The notes below the pieces were generated by a model. It had not been told where the DNA came from. It saw nothing but the letters and a program-made list of their open reading frames with translations, and made no database searches. Source: Glandiceps talaboti (lineage: Eukaryota; Hemichordata; Enteropneusta; Spengelidae). From it: 64,000 bases of DNA. The stretch is from the NCBI RefSeq assembly GCF_964340395.1, contig NC_135550.1, forward strand, positions 23,228,176 to 23,292,175, written 5' to 3'. Shown here in pieces: positions 46,927-58,157 of the stretch; the first letter of the stretch is position 1, and each line of letters starts with the position of its first letter. Both the position numbers and the translations under genes were made by a program.

Positions 46927-49900
46927 TCAAGCTGTGAATCCTTTTTTAGAAGGTGGGATAAGGTGAGGGGGTAATTCCCCAGGTATATCATTACCCTCTA
47001 ATTTGATGTTAATCAGATGCTGTGCTAGTCCAAACTCCTCTAAGTCTAACATTCCGTCTCTGTCAATGTCTGCCAATTTCCAGATCTTTCCCAGTACTGT
47101 GTTAGGAAGCTTGGATTGAATCATGTATTTCTTGGCTGCAACTCCAGAGATTTTGCCATCAACTGGATTCAGCGAACCAAATGTGGTCTCGTATTTGCCC
47201 ATCTCTCTACTCACAATCCATTCTTCATGTTCATTTCTGCCGAAGTCAGCACCTTCACCGTATCCTGCTCCAAATGGTGATGGGTCATTGGAGAATGCTC
47301 CACCCCGAACAGCTGGTTCTTGTGACTTAACAGCTTCTTCTGTAGGTATCATTTGCATCAGGCGTGTCATGTCATTTGCTAACATGTTATCCACCTTCTC
47401 AATCAGTCTTGGTTTCATGTGGTTGAACTTGCTGAAGTCATGATCCCGCAACATTTCTTGCATTTTATGGAGGGGTGGGAAGTCTCCAGGGGATATCTGA
47501 TGTTCTCGTTGGATCTTCTTGTAAATTTCACTAAGCTCCTTGATCAACTGGTTTTTCTTAGAGTCTTTTCCAAAGACTGAAGGCATCTCTTTACGAAGGT
47601 AACTGATGATATATGCATGTACCTACAAGCAAAAAAAAAAAAAGAAAACATTAAATTAAATTGTGTCTTGACTGTACATGAAAACAAGTTCTTTATCACA
47701 CACTTCCTGATCAACTTTTATGCTTCCATGTATGATGTAATCACAGATTTGTATTGGTCCAAAACATAGTTACCTCAACTCATCAGCTTGAAATTTGGCA
47801 GTAACAATGACGAAATTATTTTGAACATTTCAAAACGTCAATTTTAGATCTTGCAAAACAAATTCACTAGTTGAAAACAATGAAGGACAACAGGGAAAGT
47901 TTGATGTAAATCCGTATTCAACAGGACATGCAGCAGGCTGATAAACACAGTCAAAGTTTTCATAAAATATTTTGATATTTTTGTTTCATGCAATTATGTA
48001 TAGTAATCCAATAATATGAGAATGAATGGTCATGGACTCTGGGTTCAGATGCATTTTCAACTTACAGAGTCAAATACATTTTTGGGGATTTGTTTTCTAG
48101 AATTTTTTTGACTCTTTGAATAGAAATTTCAATACTAAGTAATCCAATAATAGTTTATGGAAACGGCTGTACTAGAGTACATGTGCATAAACGGGGGAAT
48201 ATTTTACCAAATTTCAGCAGAAAAGATAATCAGGGGCTGTAGCTCTTGTACATCACTACTTTAGTTTCACAACAGATGATGTCCTAGAGGATATCAAATA
48301 AGGTCTATGCTTTACATCAATATATTTCTTTATTTCTCTTTTACAAATGTATCCTTGGCATAATACATATTTTAAATCCTGATGATAAATTTTCAGTAAT
48401 AGTGTATTTACCCAACAATGTCTGGTTTAATGGGAATGACAAGTGGCAAAGCATACTTTATAGAAACTCGTTATCCTACAGATTGTCAAGAATTTACAAG
48501 TACCAACTGATGGCGATATTGCCCAGATATATGAGCATTGTGAGTTGATGCAAGCTTAATTTGCAATGTTCCTACCCAAGGTTATCAGGACTATGGGAAT
48601 GAAGTAGGCACAAATAATTAAATGCTACATACACCAGTTAGTTGTTACTACATCATCATGTATGTTAGCAATGCTATAATTTATAGTAGATTAGTCACTT
48701 AGTCAGTTTGTAGTCACAAAGCTGAAATAAGCTAAGAACATTATGTATTATGTGAATATTTTCATATCTGTAGTGAGAAAACACATGCACAGTGATGAAG
48801 AATAAGGCATCCTCTTTCTGTCACCTATATTATAGATAACTTATCTACATCACTGACAAGTAAACAGGTTATAAATCAGAGCTCTTTTAACTGATATCTA
48901 TTTTATTTTTATGTCAAACTCTCCAACATGTTAAAATATATTTCAAAGTAAATTATCTTTCACTAGTACTTGTCAGATGTTTACAAGTGTGTAGGGCTAG
49001 AAGCTGCTACAAAAAAAACACACTTTTAAGTTTTACTTTCATTTACTAACATAAGAGAAGCAACATGTTTGACATTTTGAAGCAAACATGTTAACTATTA
49101 TGGTAATCTGCTGACATCTGTCCACTTTGAATTGTTCTGAGATTTTTTACATCTGTAGCCCTACTAAAATGAGTGGCCCCCATGATCATATCATTCTAGT
49201 AGGAATGTCCGTCTTGTCAGTTGTCATCTGTGTGTGTTACAGTATTCACAGTAATAGAGGACCTTGTAAACTTCAAAGTAGGTCTTTGGTAAGCTTTCCT
49301 GATTTTAGTAGTGGGAGGTGTACCATTAACATTGTGAATTATAGCCATCACACCAACAACAGCTACTGTACTATTAGTATTAGACTGACTTCACTGCAAT
49401 GGAATTTAGGTTATCTAACCACACTTTCACTCTTGAGATAATACATGCCCTGTTACTTAAATAAATTGATTACAGTACTTCTACCTCAGTGTGCTTATTA
49501 TCCACCCAATGTCAAAGTATAACACACTGCACTAACAAGTGTGATCATTGAAGGTATTTCAAGGAAATGACCTCACAGGTCAATCAATTAAACAATGCTG
49601 TCATTAGCAAAAAGGTGCATCACATTGTCTTCTGCCTATTCATGGTGACCTCATTTTATGAGTCTCAAGGTCATCCTCATTCCTGGCTTTGTGTGACTGT
49701 ACAAAACATGTCATGTACAATAGACAATCATATCAATTCTTCATTGATTGACTTTATGTTTACAGTGGTAGTCCTTCCCCAACAATCTGATGGTATGACA
49801 CAGGGTATGACACTGATCAGATGATTGCAGTCTTGTTCTATAATTAGCTATTACACTTACAGTCCTTGGAGATGACTTCAAGGTACAACAGTCCAGTCAA

Positions 49901-52049
49901 ACAATTACATCTGTTGAAATATTCTACATATTTCTAAACTCTGATAGTTTTCTCTCTCTCTTACTTACTCTACCATTATCATATTCATTTAGATCTATAG
50001 ATGTTTGAGGGCTATTGATTTAATTTACTATTATTCACCTCAAAGGGAACAGACTGACACTGTCACAATTAATTAATGTCCACACAATAATGCCAAGTTC
50101 TTCCCAACCTTTACCTGGTTGTTATCAAAACACTACAATGATTCATATCGCTATGACTAACTGTACATACAGAGCATGAGACAGACCCTCAAAACCAACA
50201 ATGCATTCTATTTTCATTTACATATGGTTAATATATAATCAACTACACAGCTTCAAACAGACAAACTACTGGAAATAAATTGTAACATGACTATTTCGTG
50301 TACTTTTCACAAAACAGCAATTGTAAATATTCTAACAAGGAAAGGTACATCAATGTACAAATCGGGAACTAAATCTAGTCTGTAAAGTTAAGTATATGTA
50401 TATCCTATTTCAAGGCAATAATTCATATTAGGCTTTTCTAGAAATCAGCGGCTTTGAACTGATTAGTATTTATATTTGTATTTTAAATAATATTTACAAA
50501 ACACTGCACAAGTGGTAATTTAAATTTATCGACTGTCAGACTCAGTTTTATACAGTTGACTAGTATAGTTTATACAGGAAATGACAACATTCAGACTTGT
50601 GTCTAAATTATGGTCTAACACTTGATACTGTAACAATGACTGACAGTGATTCACAAGTTACATATTACATGTATACACCATGTGACAACTGTCATTTACA
50701 GGAAACTGCTCCTGTTCTGTTTTACATCACTGTACATGTATGTGTAAACTTACGCCACTAAAGGAAACTAATAATATGTTCTTCTTGGTTTCCTCATATG
50801 CAAACTCGGTTTTAGTTTTCTTAACAGACTTTCAGGTGCATGATAAACTTTATTTGTTGTAGCTAATCACAGAAAATTGACTGCGGCTGTCTACATCAGT
50901 ATGTTTTACATATTGACAATAAAAACATAAAAGAAATAATAATGCTATGTCATAAGGAAGTACACATATTATCAAGGCAAAATTAGTCTATTTCCTTCTT
51001 TTGCAAGTAAGGAAGACAGTTGATGTCTTTAGACCTCAATTTAGTGGTATGAGTTTAGACCGAGTCGGCCCCAGATAATATTGTTGCTATGCACAATACG
51101 ATGCACATTCCAAAGATGTTACTGTTTTTCTTACCTTTGCAAGTCGAGCCCTCTTGATCAAATCATTCAATTTCCTCAGAGCTGCATTTCTTGGTAAACT
51201 CTGAATATCATGAAACAAATCCTGTTCTTCTGCCTCAAATAGACGTCTATTCATGTCATGGTGTAGTGGTTTGTCCCAGAAGGATCCTATGTAGACTCGA
51301 GACACTTCCGGGGTGGCAAGAACTTTCCCCAAAGACCACATTAATGCACCGTACACTCTCATGAGTTGTTGATGGTCTACCATATCAGCTTTGTTTAGGA
51401 CAATGCGAATTTTGTCATCATTTCCGCGCAGGACTTCAATAATGCGACGAAACTCGTCGGAAATGTCTAGTTTGTGAGCATCGAAAAGCAATATGATGCG
51501 ATCAACACGCTCAGCAAACCATTCCATAACACCGGTAAAATCATATCCACGGTCAACACGTTGTTTCTCTCCAGCTAAAATACCTGGCGTATCGATGATG
51601 CTTATACTATTCATCACTTCACTACAAACCAGAGAACATTGAAATCGATTGAGAAAAGCATTACCGAATCTCGACAGCGGTCGGAACTGCTTCTTCGGAT
51701 CGACAACGAGGGCGTTTCCTGGGATGACCCCTTCCGAATCGCCATTCATTACGGCGATGAAACAATCGGTTGTCGGTTCGGGACCGATTCTCATGCCAGG
51801 GAAATCTCTTTCAAGTAAATACTTTATAAATGTCGTTTTTCCCGTTGAATACTGCCCAACGAGAAGGACCATGGGCTTGGCATCGAAATCAGGGTCATCG
51901 AGAGCCGGTGAATGAAAATCATGAAATTTGTAGTGATCCTCTAACGGGAAAATGGTATTCTTATAAACAGTTCTTAAACCGTCTGCCACAGTATTAAATA
52001 CCTGTGGATGCTTCCTCCGCGACTCGTCCTTCGACAGCCAGCTAAACAT
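46927..52049 (-). CDS. EHD1: EH domain-containing ATPase (EHD1/EHD3-type), 536 aa, complete
   Basis: EHD proteins are dynamin-like ATPases that form oligomers on membrane tubules and drive exit from the endocytic recycling compartment. Two coding exons, 51135-52049 (915 nt) and 46927-47622 (696 nt with TGA), join in phase 0 after ...RARLAK to VHAYIISYLRKEM. The total of 536 aa compares with 534 for human EHD1. An in-frame TAG lies 15 nt before the ATG. Residues 65-72 GQYSTGKT are the P-loop, DTPG at 153-156 is G3, and NKAD at 219-222 is G4. The helical domain follows, then a linker with NDPSPFGAGYGEG. The C-terminal EH domain (from about residue 440) contains LPNTVLGKIWKLADIDRDG with its EF-hand-like loop and the NPF-pocket tryptophan, and the end reads LPPHLIPPSKKG. 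Identity with EHD1/3 is high along the whole length. An invertebrate usually has one EHD gene co-orthologous to vertebrate EHD1-4, so the symbol marks the family. Confidence 0.97.
47623..51134 (-). other. EHD intron, 3.5 kb
   Basis: Single intron of the EHD gene, donor GCAAAG|gtaaga and acceptor ttgtag|GTACAT. AT-rich; I see no repeat array or further exon in it. The open frames at 49127-49441 and 49567-49824 show no recognisable product. Confidence 0.85.
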
Positions 52050-52150
52050 GGTAACTGTTGACTAGTTGTCCCCGAAAAATAACGAAATATCACACCGACG
52101 TGTACGTCCTCTCCAGCCCTTCAGTGTAATGTTGGAAGTTAAAGTGGATG

Positions 52151-52158
52151 TGACGTCA
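52151..52158. promoter_or_regulatory. Perfect CRE palindrome upstream of EHD
   Basis: TGACGTCA lies about 100 bases upstream of the EHD ATG, within a small CpG-richer patch (52060-52200), so it is well placed to be in or next to the promoter. Inferred from motif and position. Confidence 0.5.
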
Positions 52159-52520
52159 TGATATGCCACATTCGCGTGACTGTTATGGCCTCGTTCGCAC
52201 ATTGTATAAAACAAACTGTATATTTATCATTCATTAACGTATTTGGCACATTTGTGACCAAAGTATCCATTAAACATATATTTCTTTCATTTATAAAGTA
52301 CTAAATAGGCAAAGGATTCATACCCTTGCGAAACTGACACTTTTTAAATATAAATATCTGTATATTAAGGTCAAGGGTTATCGAATATCTGAACATCGTG
52401 TTGGATTCACATTCATGCTAGACAAATATCAGAGAATAAAGTAGTCGAGACTTCGTAACTTAAAGTTACATTTCACAATAAATACAGTAAAATTGTAATT
52501 ATTTCTTTTACTTGGGGCTT

Positions 52521-53228
52521 AGCGATTCACTTCGTCCCATTTTCAACTCGTCCCATTTTAACTCGCCCCAATTTCAACTCGCCCCATTTTTAACTCGTCC
52601 CATTTTCAACTCGCCCCAACAACACTAGGAAACGTTTATAAATCTAAACGATACATGGACTCGAAGTACAGGGACCGAAACATTTACATGATTTTACCTA
52701 CGTAGCCAGTCGAAGCGTAGTAAATGTAACATTTCGTAGCAGAAAGTGGTGTGGGTTTTGGCTAAGTGTTTGGTAGATCTAGAACTTATACTAGCACAAC
52801 AACTTTAAATTTCCTCAGTCATGGAATATCACTTTTCACATTAGGACTTAATGTTTACAACCCAAATAAGAAATAATAATGATAATAACCAGGGAGAATA
52901 TTAGTGACTGACACGCTTACGACTTCCGCGCGTACGGGTTTTGGAGACGTGTCTCCTCTCCCTAGTTAACGCAACTAACTAAGTATTGTAGTATGTGTTT
53001 ACAGCGCAAGTGTTACTTCATTAGTGGAATACGAGATACCACAGACCCTCCAAACTGAGTACTACTAGCTTCGATTCCATATATGCACAGGTAAATTATA
53101 TTGCAAAGAGTTGGGGCGAGTTGAAAATGGGGCGAGTTGAAATTGGGGCGAGTTGAAATTGGGGCGAGTTGAAAATTGGACGAGTTGAGTGGGACGAGTT
53201 GAAATTGGGACGAGTTGATCCGTCACCC
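52521..53228. mobile_element. Foldback element with inverted arrays of a 16-bp unit
   Basis: The left arm (about 52521-52619) is six units of the type CAACTCGCCCCATTTT or CAACTCGTCCCATTTT. The right arm (53111-53228) is seven units of the inverted type GGGGCGAGTTGAAATT or GGGACGAGTTGAAATT. The 490-bp middle is single-copy-like and non-coding. Outer edges match weakly (GATTCACTTCG versus GGATCAACTCG). The layout recalls foldback (FB-type) transposons. No clear target duplication. Confidence 0.75.
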
Positions 53229-53408
53229 TCTCATTGTATACCAGTCTGTATATTTACCTTGTTTTACTATTTTGTAACCTTTAGTATAAATTCAAGCTCC
53301 GGGGATTGATCACCATCATTAAGATACCGTATAGGCATTCTTTAGACAAGTGACTGCATTTCATCCACAGTTGGAAAACTCCCGGCTATTAAATGTATCA
53401 TGCGGCAA

Positions 53409-55159
53409 GGGGTGGACCATTTGATATCCTGGGGGGGGGGGCTTGGAAGATTTCGGGGAAAGATGTCAAATGGAGTTGCTCGAAAAAAAATCCGGATATG
53501 AAAAAAAGATGGACCACTGCTGCTACAAAAAATGTCTTGGCAGGGAAATGATGCACAAGTTCGAGTGTATTGTTCAACCTGCTAGTACCTCTCCAACCAG
53601 GACACTTGTCAGATCATGACAAACATTTTCAAACATGTACATGTCAGGGACCAGTCCGTTTCGTTGGCCTGTGGTACATATATATTTGTTCTTGTCTCTG
53701 TTTCTTTCATATTTTTTTAAATATTACTTCATGTAAGGGTTCAAACATAACTATACATAAAATTATACATATACATGTATTACCTAGCTACCACACTACT
53801 TACAGAACATGCCATGTAAATATCATAGTTTGGCTATTTCACAATCAGTGCGTCACTTATCTTGCACTTTGGGGCAAAAGTGAACTTGAAGATTTTTTAA
53901 TGGTAATCTTCATCTATTAGATAGTTTATAAAAGAACAACTACAACAACTTAGATTAAATCTAAATTGTTCTAGTCTCTTCAGTATGGATTTGTCAGAAG
54001 GGATGAATATAATATACTTCCTATTTCGGACACTACATGCAATATCAATGCCCCTATACCAATGTTACAGGTCCACTTTTATAACATGGAAAATTTATTT
54101 TAAAAGTTATATTTACTTTAGCTTTTTTAAGTTTGGCAATATTACCTCAGAGGCTATGAATAACCTAAAAATTGCCTAAATGGAAACAAAAACTCCAGGT
54201 CTACCGGGGGACCCCTTGGACTCCCTTACCCCATAGGCCACTCATTTGTTAAACCAACAATAAGATTCACCAAAATTGGTAAAAAAAACTTTAAGAGCTT
54301 CTAGGGGAGACCCCCTAGAACCCCCCCCCCCCCATTAGAGGCAGACATATCCCAGTCTCAAATCAAAGTTCTTTCCTCCACCTCTTACTGTCAAGATGCT
54401 ATAAAACTTTATTTTAAAAAAATGTTTCAACCTTATGTAGCTGCATTTTATATGTTAGAGCTGTCTTGTAAAGCTTGGAAATTATTGTCTGAAAGTGTCT
54501 GTGAATAGCCTAAAAATTGGCTTCAGGAGTAAAAATCCTCCAGGGCTTCTAGGGGGAGACCCCCTAGAACCAACCCCACCCCATACACACACTCGAACAA
54601 GAGGTGGACATATCCCAGTCTCAAAGCTCTTCCCTCTACAGCTTACTGTCAAGATGCTATGAAACTACTTTATTCACAGTGGTCAGTGACTTTTTGTCGG
54701 CCCAATAGAATAAAACACTGACCACCCTACTCCCCCAGGCTGGAGAACTGACCGGTCTGTCTGAATGTTTGAGCTCACCAATCAAGTTTCCGATTTGCGT
54801 TTTCAGTGTGTCATCATACATACCATGGCATAAAAACTGACAATGATGTTTATTTAATTGAAAATCAAACATGTATTGAAATATGTAGTTTTCTGAATAT
54901 AATCTGTGTGTGATAGAACAGCATCTTTTTACTCTCTTTATTACCCTGTGCGAAAACCAAACAGAAAATTGTAGCAACAAAAGTAGGTGTTCAACATAGG
55001 CGTAAAAAATCCAGATATCTCAAAGAAGGAAAGAAAAAAAAGTTACCAGCATAGGCGAAGGAGAAAAATAATAATTCACAGGCAAGCAGGTGGGGAAAAA
55101 ATAATGACTCTCCACCAATCTTCCAAGCCCCCCCCCCAGGATATCAAATGGTCTACCCC
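53409..55159. mobile_element. Inverted-repeat-bounded segment, ~1.75 kb
   Basis: GGGGTGGACCATTTGATATC then CT, a run of G and CTTGGAAGATT at 53409-53452 is mirrored by 55117-55159. There AATCTTCCAAG, a run of C, AGGATATCAAATGG and TCTACCCC appear. Arms are about 44 bp with one or two mismatches and different homopolymer length. The interior has a 263-bp-spaced duplication (54294-54680) and no recognised protein, so this may be a non-autonomous DNA element or two separate insertions. Confidence 0.5.
54294..54680. repeat. Diverged direct duplication, ~263-bp spacing
   Basis: Three blocks recur in the same order: a CTTCTAGGGGGAGACCCCCT-type palindrome, GACATATCCCAGTCTCAAA (54344 and 54607), and CTTACTGTCAAGATGCTAT. 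A weaker third relative of the first block may lie at 54195-54245. A C13 run sits at 54321-54333. Confidence 0.75.
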
Positions 55160-55676
55160 TAAGTCTGGATGCCACTGTGGTTTCATATATCATGTGGTGT
55201 GAAGTACTTTGGTATAGTATATTACGCAACCTATCACCGACTTCATTCATCGTAAGTTATAAGGACATACTCAGTTGTAAAAGTCAAACTTTCGGGATTT
55301 TAGATACGCTGAAATCTGGTTTATTGATTTTTGACGGAAATCGAGTGTAAGCCCTAACTAAATTACAGTAATATTATTATTCACAGTCACTTGTGAGCTA
55401 TCTAATATTTCATTCTAAGAGCTAATTAGTCTGGTTCCCATACGGGTATCATTTACATCATGACTTTGCTAATCAATTCAACATCAAGTTTCTAACCAGT
55501 AACACAGTCCCTCATCATGTTCATAGTGTTTATTGGGGGCAGTTATGTAATGTCCAACAATGGTATATTTGTCAGTTCAGGTGCGAATATTCACAAAATA
55601 CTGTCACCGCAGACACTGGTCACGGTTTGTGAACATTCGAAAATACCTAAGATAGCCGTCATTATTTACGACATGG

Positions 55677-55735
55677 GGTGGTGGTGGTGGTGGTGGTGGT
55701 GGTGGTGGTGGTGGTGGTGGTTGTGGCGGCGGTGG
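55677..55735. repeat. (GGT)n microsatellite
   Basis: About 15 GGT units, then imperfect TGT/GGC/GGT. It yields poly-tryptophan or poly-histidine frames on either strand, which are not genes. Confidence 0.97.
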
Positions 55736-55984
55736 AATTGCTTCGAAAATCCACAAAATTTGAGTGACCCCCTTCCTGGCTTAAAGTTTTTTTTTTCGTA
55801 ACTCCCCCCCCCTTGACACAACATTTTTTCATACCCCCTCACTATTTTACCGTCATCATTAATGGTGCAACAAACATTATACAAATTGAGGTTGAGTGTT
55901 CCATTGAAACACCACACGCACACACACTCACACACATGTACACATATATTAAATTTCTCGTGGTTCGAAGTAAAGCGGGAAATT

Positions 55985-56480
55985 ATTGTCTTGGCATGAC
56001 GTAACTACTGGCCAATAGGAGGCCAGCTTTACACAGGTGTTCTGTGCAACGTAGTGAAAGTGTGACAGTATTCATCAGTCTAGCATTGCCACCAGTACGT
56101 TGTGCATATCCACTTTCAATTTTTCGAAATAACTTATTTCGTTTTGCATGTCCGAGCCGAAGTTCTAGATCAGCTTTTTATTTTCGTTCCACAAACGTCA
56201 CCTTTCTGTAAAAAGATGCCCAACTTTTTTCAGCACATGTAGCATTGCTTTTGGGTACAGGTTTCCAGAACTTTTTTCCTTAGAATTACAGGGTTTTTAT
56301 TTCTGTTTTTTCCTGGGCGGCTCTGTGCTCTCTGGACGTTTCCAGCCTTGTAGATTCCGTATGCCTTTTCGGCAAATTTACTTTCGTTCTTGTACAATCT
56401 TTTGCGCCGGCAAACAATTTCGTTTCACGGCTTTTTCAGTCAGACTTGTACTTGTACTGTTCAATAAAGGTTTGCGTGGC
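55985..56480 (+). other. Possible short non-coding transcription unit
   Basis: TGACGTAA (a CRE variant), then GGCCAATAGG (CCAAT box), lie at about 55996-56025. An AATAAA hexamer follows at about 56462-56467, with a less AT-rich body and no long frame between. The stretch stands out from its surroundings, but it may be an old retrocopy or chance. The next coding exon (ZFYVE26) starts 1.7 kb further on, so it could also be a distal promoter. Confidence 0.25.
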
Positions 56481-56572
56481 CGTGCACACATTACTCGGGC
56501 AACGCTTCCCCCTACACTATGACTTGTGTCATGTGTGTGTCTGTGTTTGTGTGTGAAGTCTGGATAAGACGC

Positions 56573-56802
56573 ATACATACGTACGTACGTGCGTACGTAC
56601 GTCCGTACATACATACATACATACATACATACATACATACATACATACATACATACATACATACATACATACATACATACATACATACATACATACATAC
56701 ATACATACATACATACATACATACATACATACATACATACATACATACATACATACATACATACATACATACATACATACATACATACATACATACATAC
56801 AT
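56573..56802. repeat. (ACAT)n microsatellite, ~55 units
   Basis: The run starts with a GTAC-type stretch (ACGTACGTACGTGCGTACG) and becomes pure ACAT from about 56605 to 56802. All open frames here (YVCM or HTYI repeats) are artefacts. Confidence 0.99.
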
Positions 56803-58157
56803 TAAACGTTAAAGTTGAAAAAGAAACAAAAACCAACGTATAAAGAACATTTGCAAAACAATGTTATATCTCTACACAACGGGTAACGCTGAAGTAAAAC
56901 ACTTTCTCTATGTGCTACACTTGTTTATAGCATTCATATAATGTAAAGGGTAATATTTACTAGCCTAGCATGCGGCCTTTCTGATGTAGTCAGTTCAACT
57001 TGTTGCATAGGCTATTTTTCATCCAATTCTTTATTGTAGAAATATTGTTGTAACTTTGTTAAAAATAAAGATATTGACTTCAAATTTTCAGAGTTTGTCC
57101 CTTTAATATTCATCGTAACATTAAAAACATTAAAATATAGTTTGTTTAAATTATGATTGCTATGGATGCTATAAACGACTGTGGTACATACAGAAAACAC
57201 TTTACTTTGGTGTCATGGGTTGTATAATTAAGCTTATGGTTTTTTTTTTCATTTCCAAAAGTATGAAAGTAAATCAATAAAAATTAATTTTTAAAGACCA
57301 GATCGAAACGTCACGTTTCTGAGAATATTGCGAACTGAAGAATACAACCATGCATATAACTTGTTTCCATAATCATAAACCACATCCTCTTTTACGGTAT
57401 ACGTCACCATCCAAGAAAAGAGTTTTGTTTGATTTTTTTCCTTCAATTTCTCAACATGTCACTGAAGAATTCTAGTTTTCAAGATTGCATGTTTCCGTCT
57501 CGAGTGGTGCTTTACTATTATACCCAGTTTGCCAGCTACTGCTATTCAGGGAGGTGATTATATCATAGGGAGCAGGAGCAATATTTGAGAATCGATATGC
57601 ACAGTTTTTCTTCTTCATATTTTTATATTTTTACTTCTTTCTTCTGCTTTACTCAGTAAAGACGATACTATAAATCATGAATGTGTTTTACTATAAATAA
57701 AGGCAGATTCTCAAAATATTGTTACTCCTCATGATGATAAGACAGTGGTAAGGACGGTAGGAAATAGGAAAAGACTGTCAGAGGAAACGATTGTTTTGAT
57801 TGTAACATTTAAAACTGTATTTGAAATATAGAGAAAAAATAACTTAAACTAATATTAGAAGTCCCGAAATTCATGAAAACAAATGATGTATTCCTCCTTG
57901 ATCCTGGACCCTGTGGTATGAGCAAGTGCTAGTATTGAGGCTTCCTATGCTCGAATACGAATGTTAACGGAATCCGAAGCTTTCTTGACTCGAAGGTCAT
58001 TCCGTGACCCTTGGATTGAAGTTTGGTCGACATGCAAGTTCACAAGTTATATATCGTGGAATTTTGTAGTGCACGACATGTTCATTGGTGGGCAGTATTA
58101 TTCGGAATGAGAGAAGATTCACAGATACGCAACTAAATGTCTGTATAGACCCTGAAC
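56803..58157. other. Spacer upstream of ZFYVE26
   Basis: AT-rich with no repeats or genes recognised. The ZFYVE26 promoter is expected near the right end; an inverted CCAAT (ATTGG) lies near 58084. Confidence 0.6.

Noticed and set aside
56378-56843. Frames with YVCM or HTYI repeats
   Set aside because: Pure ACAT microsatellite read in different frames.
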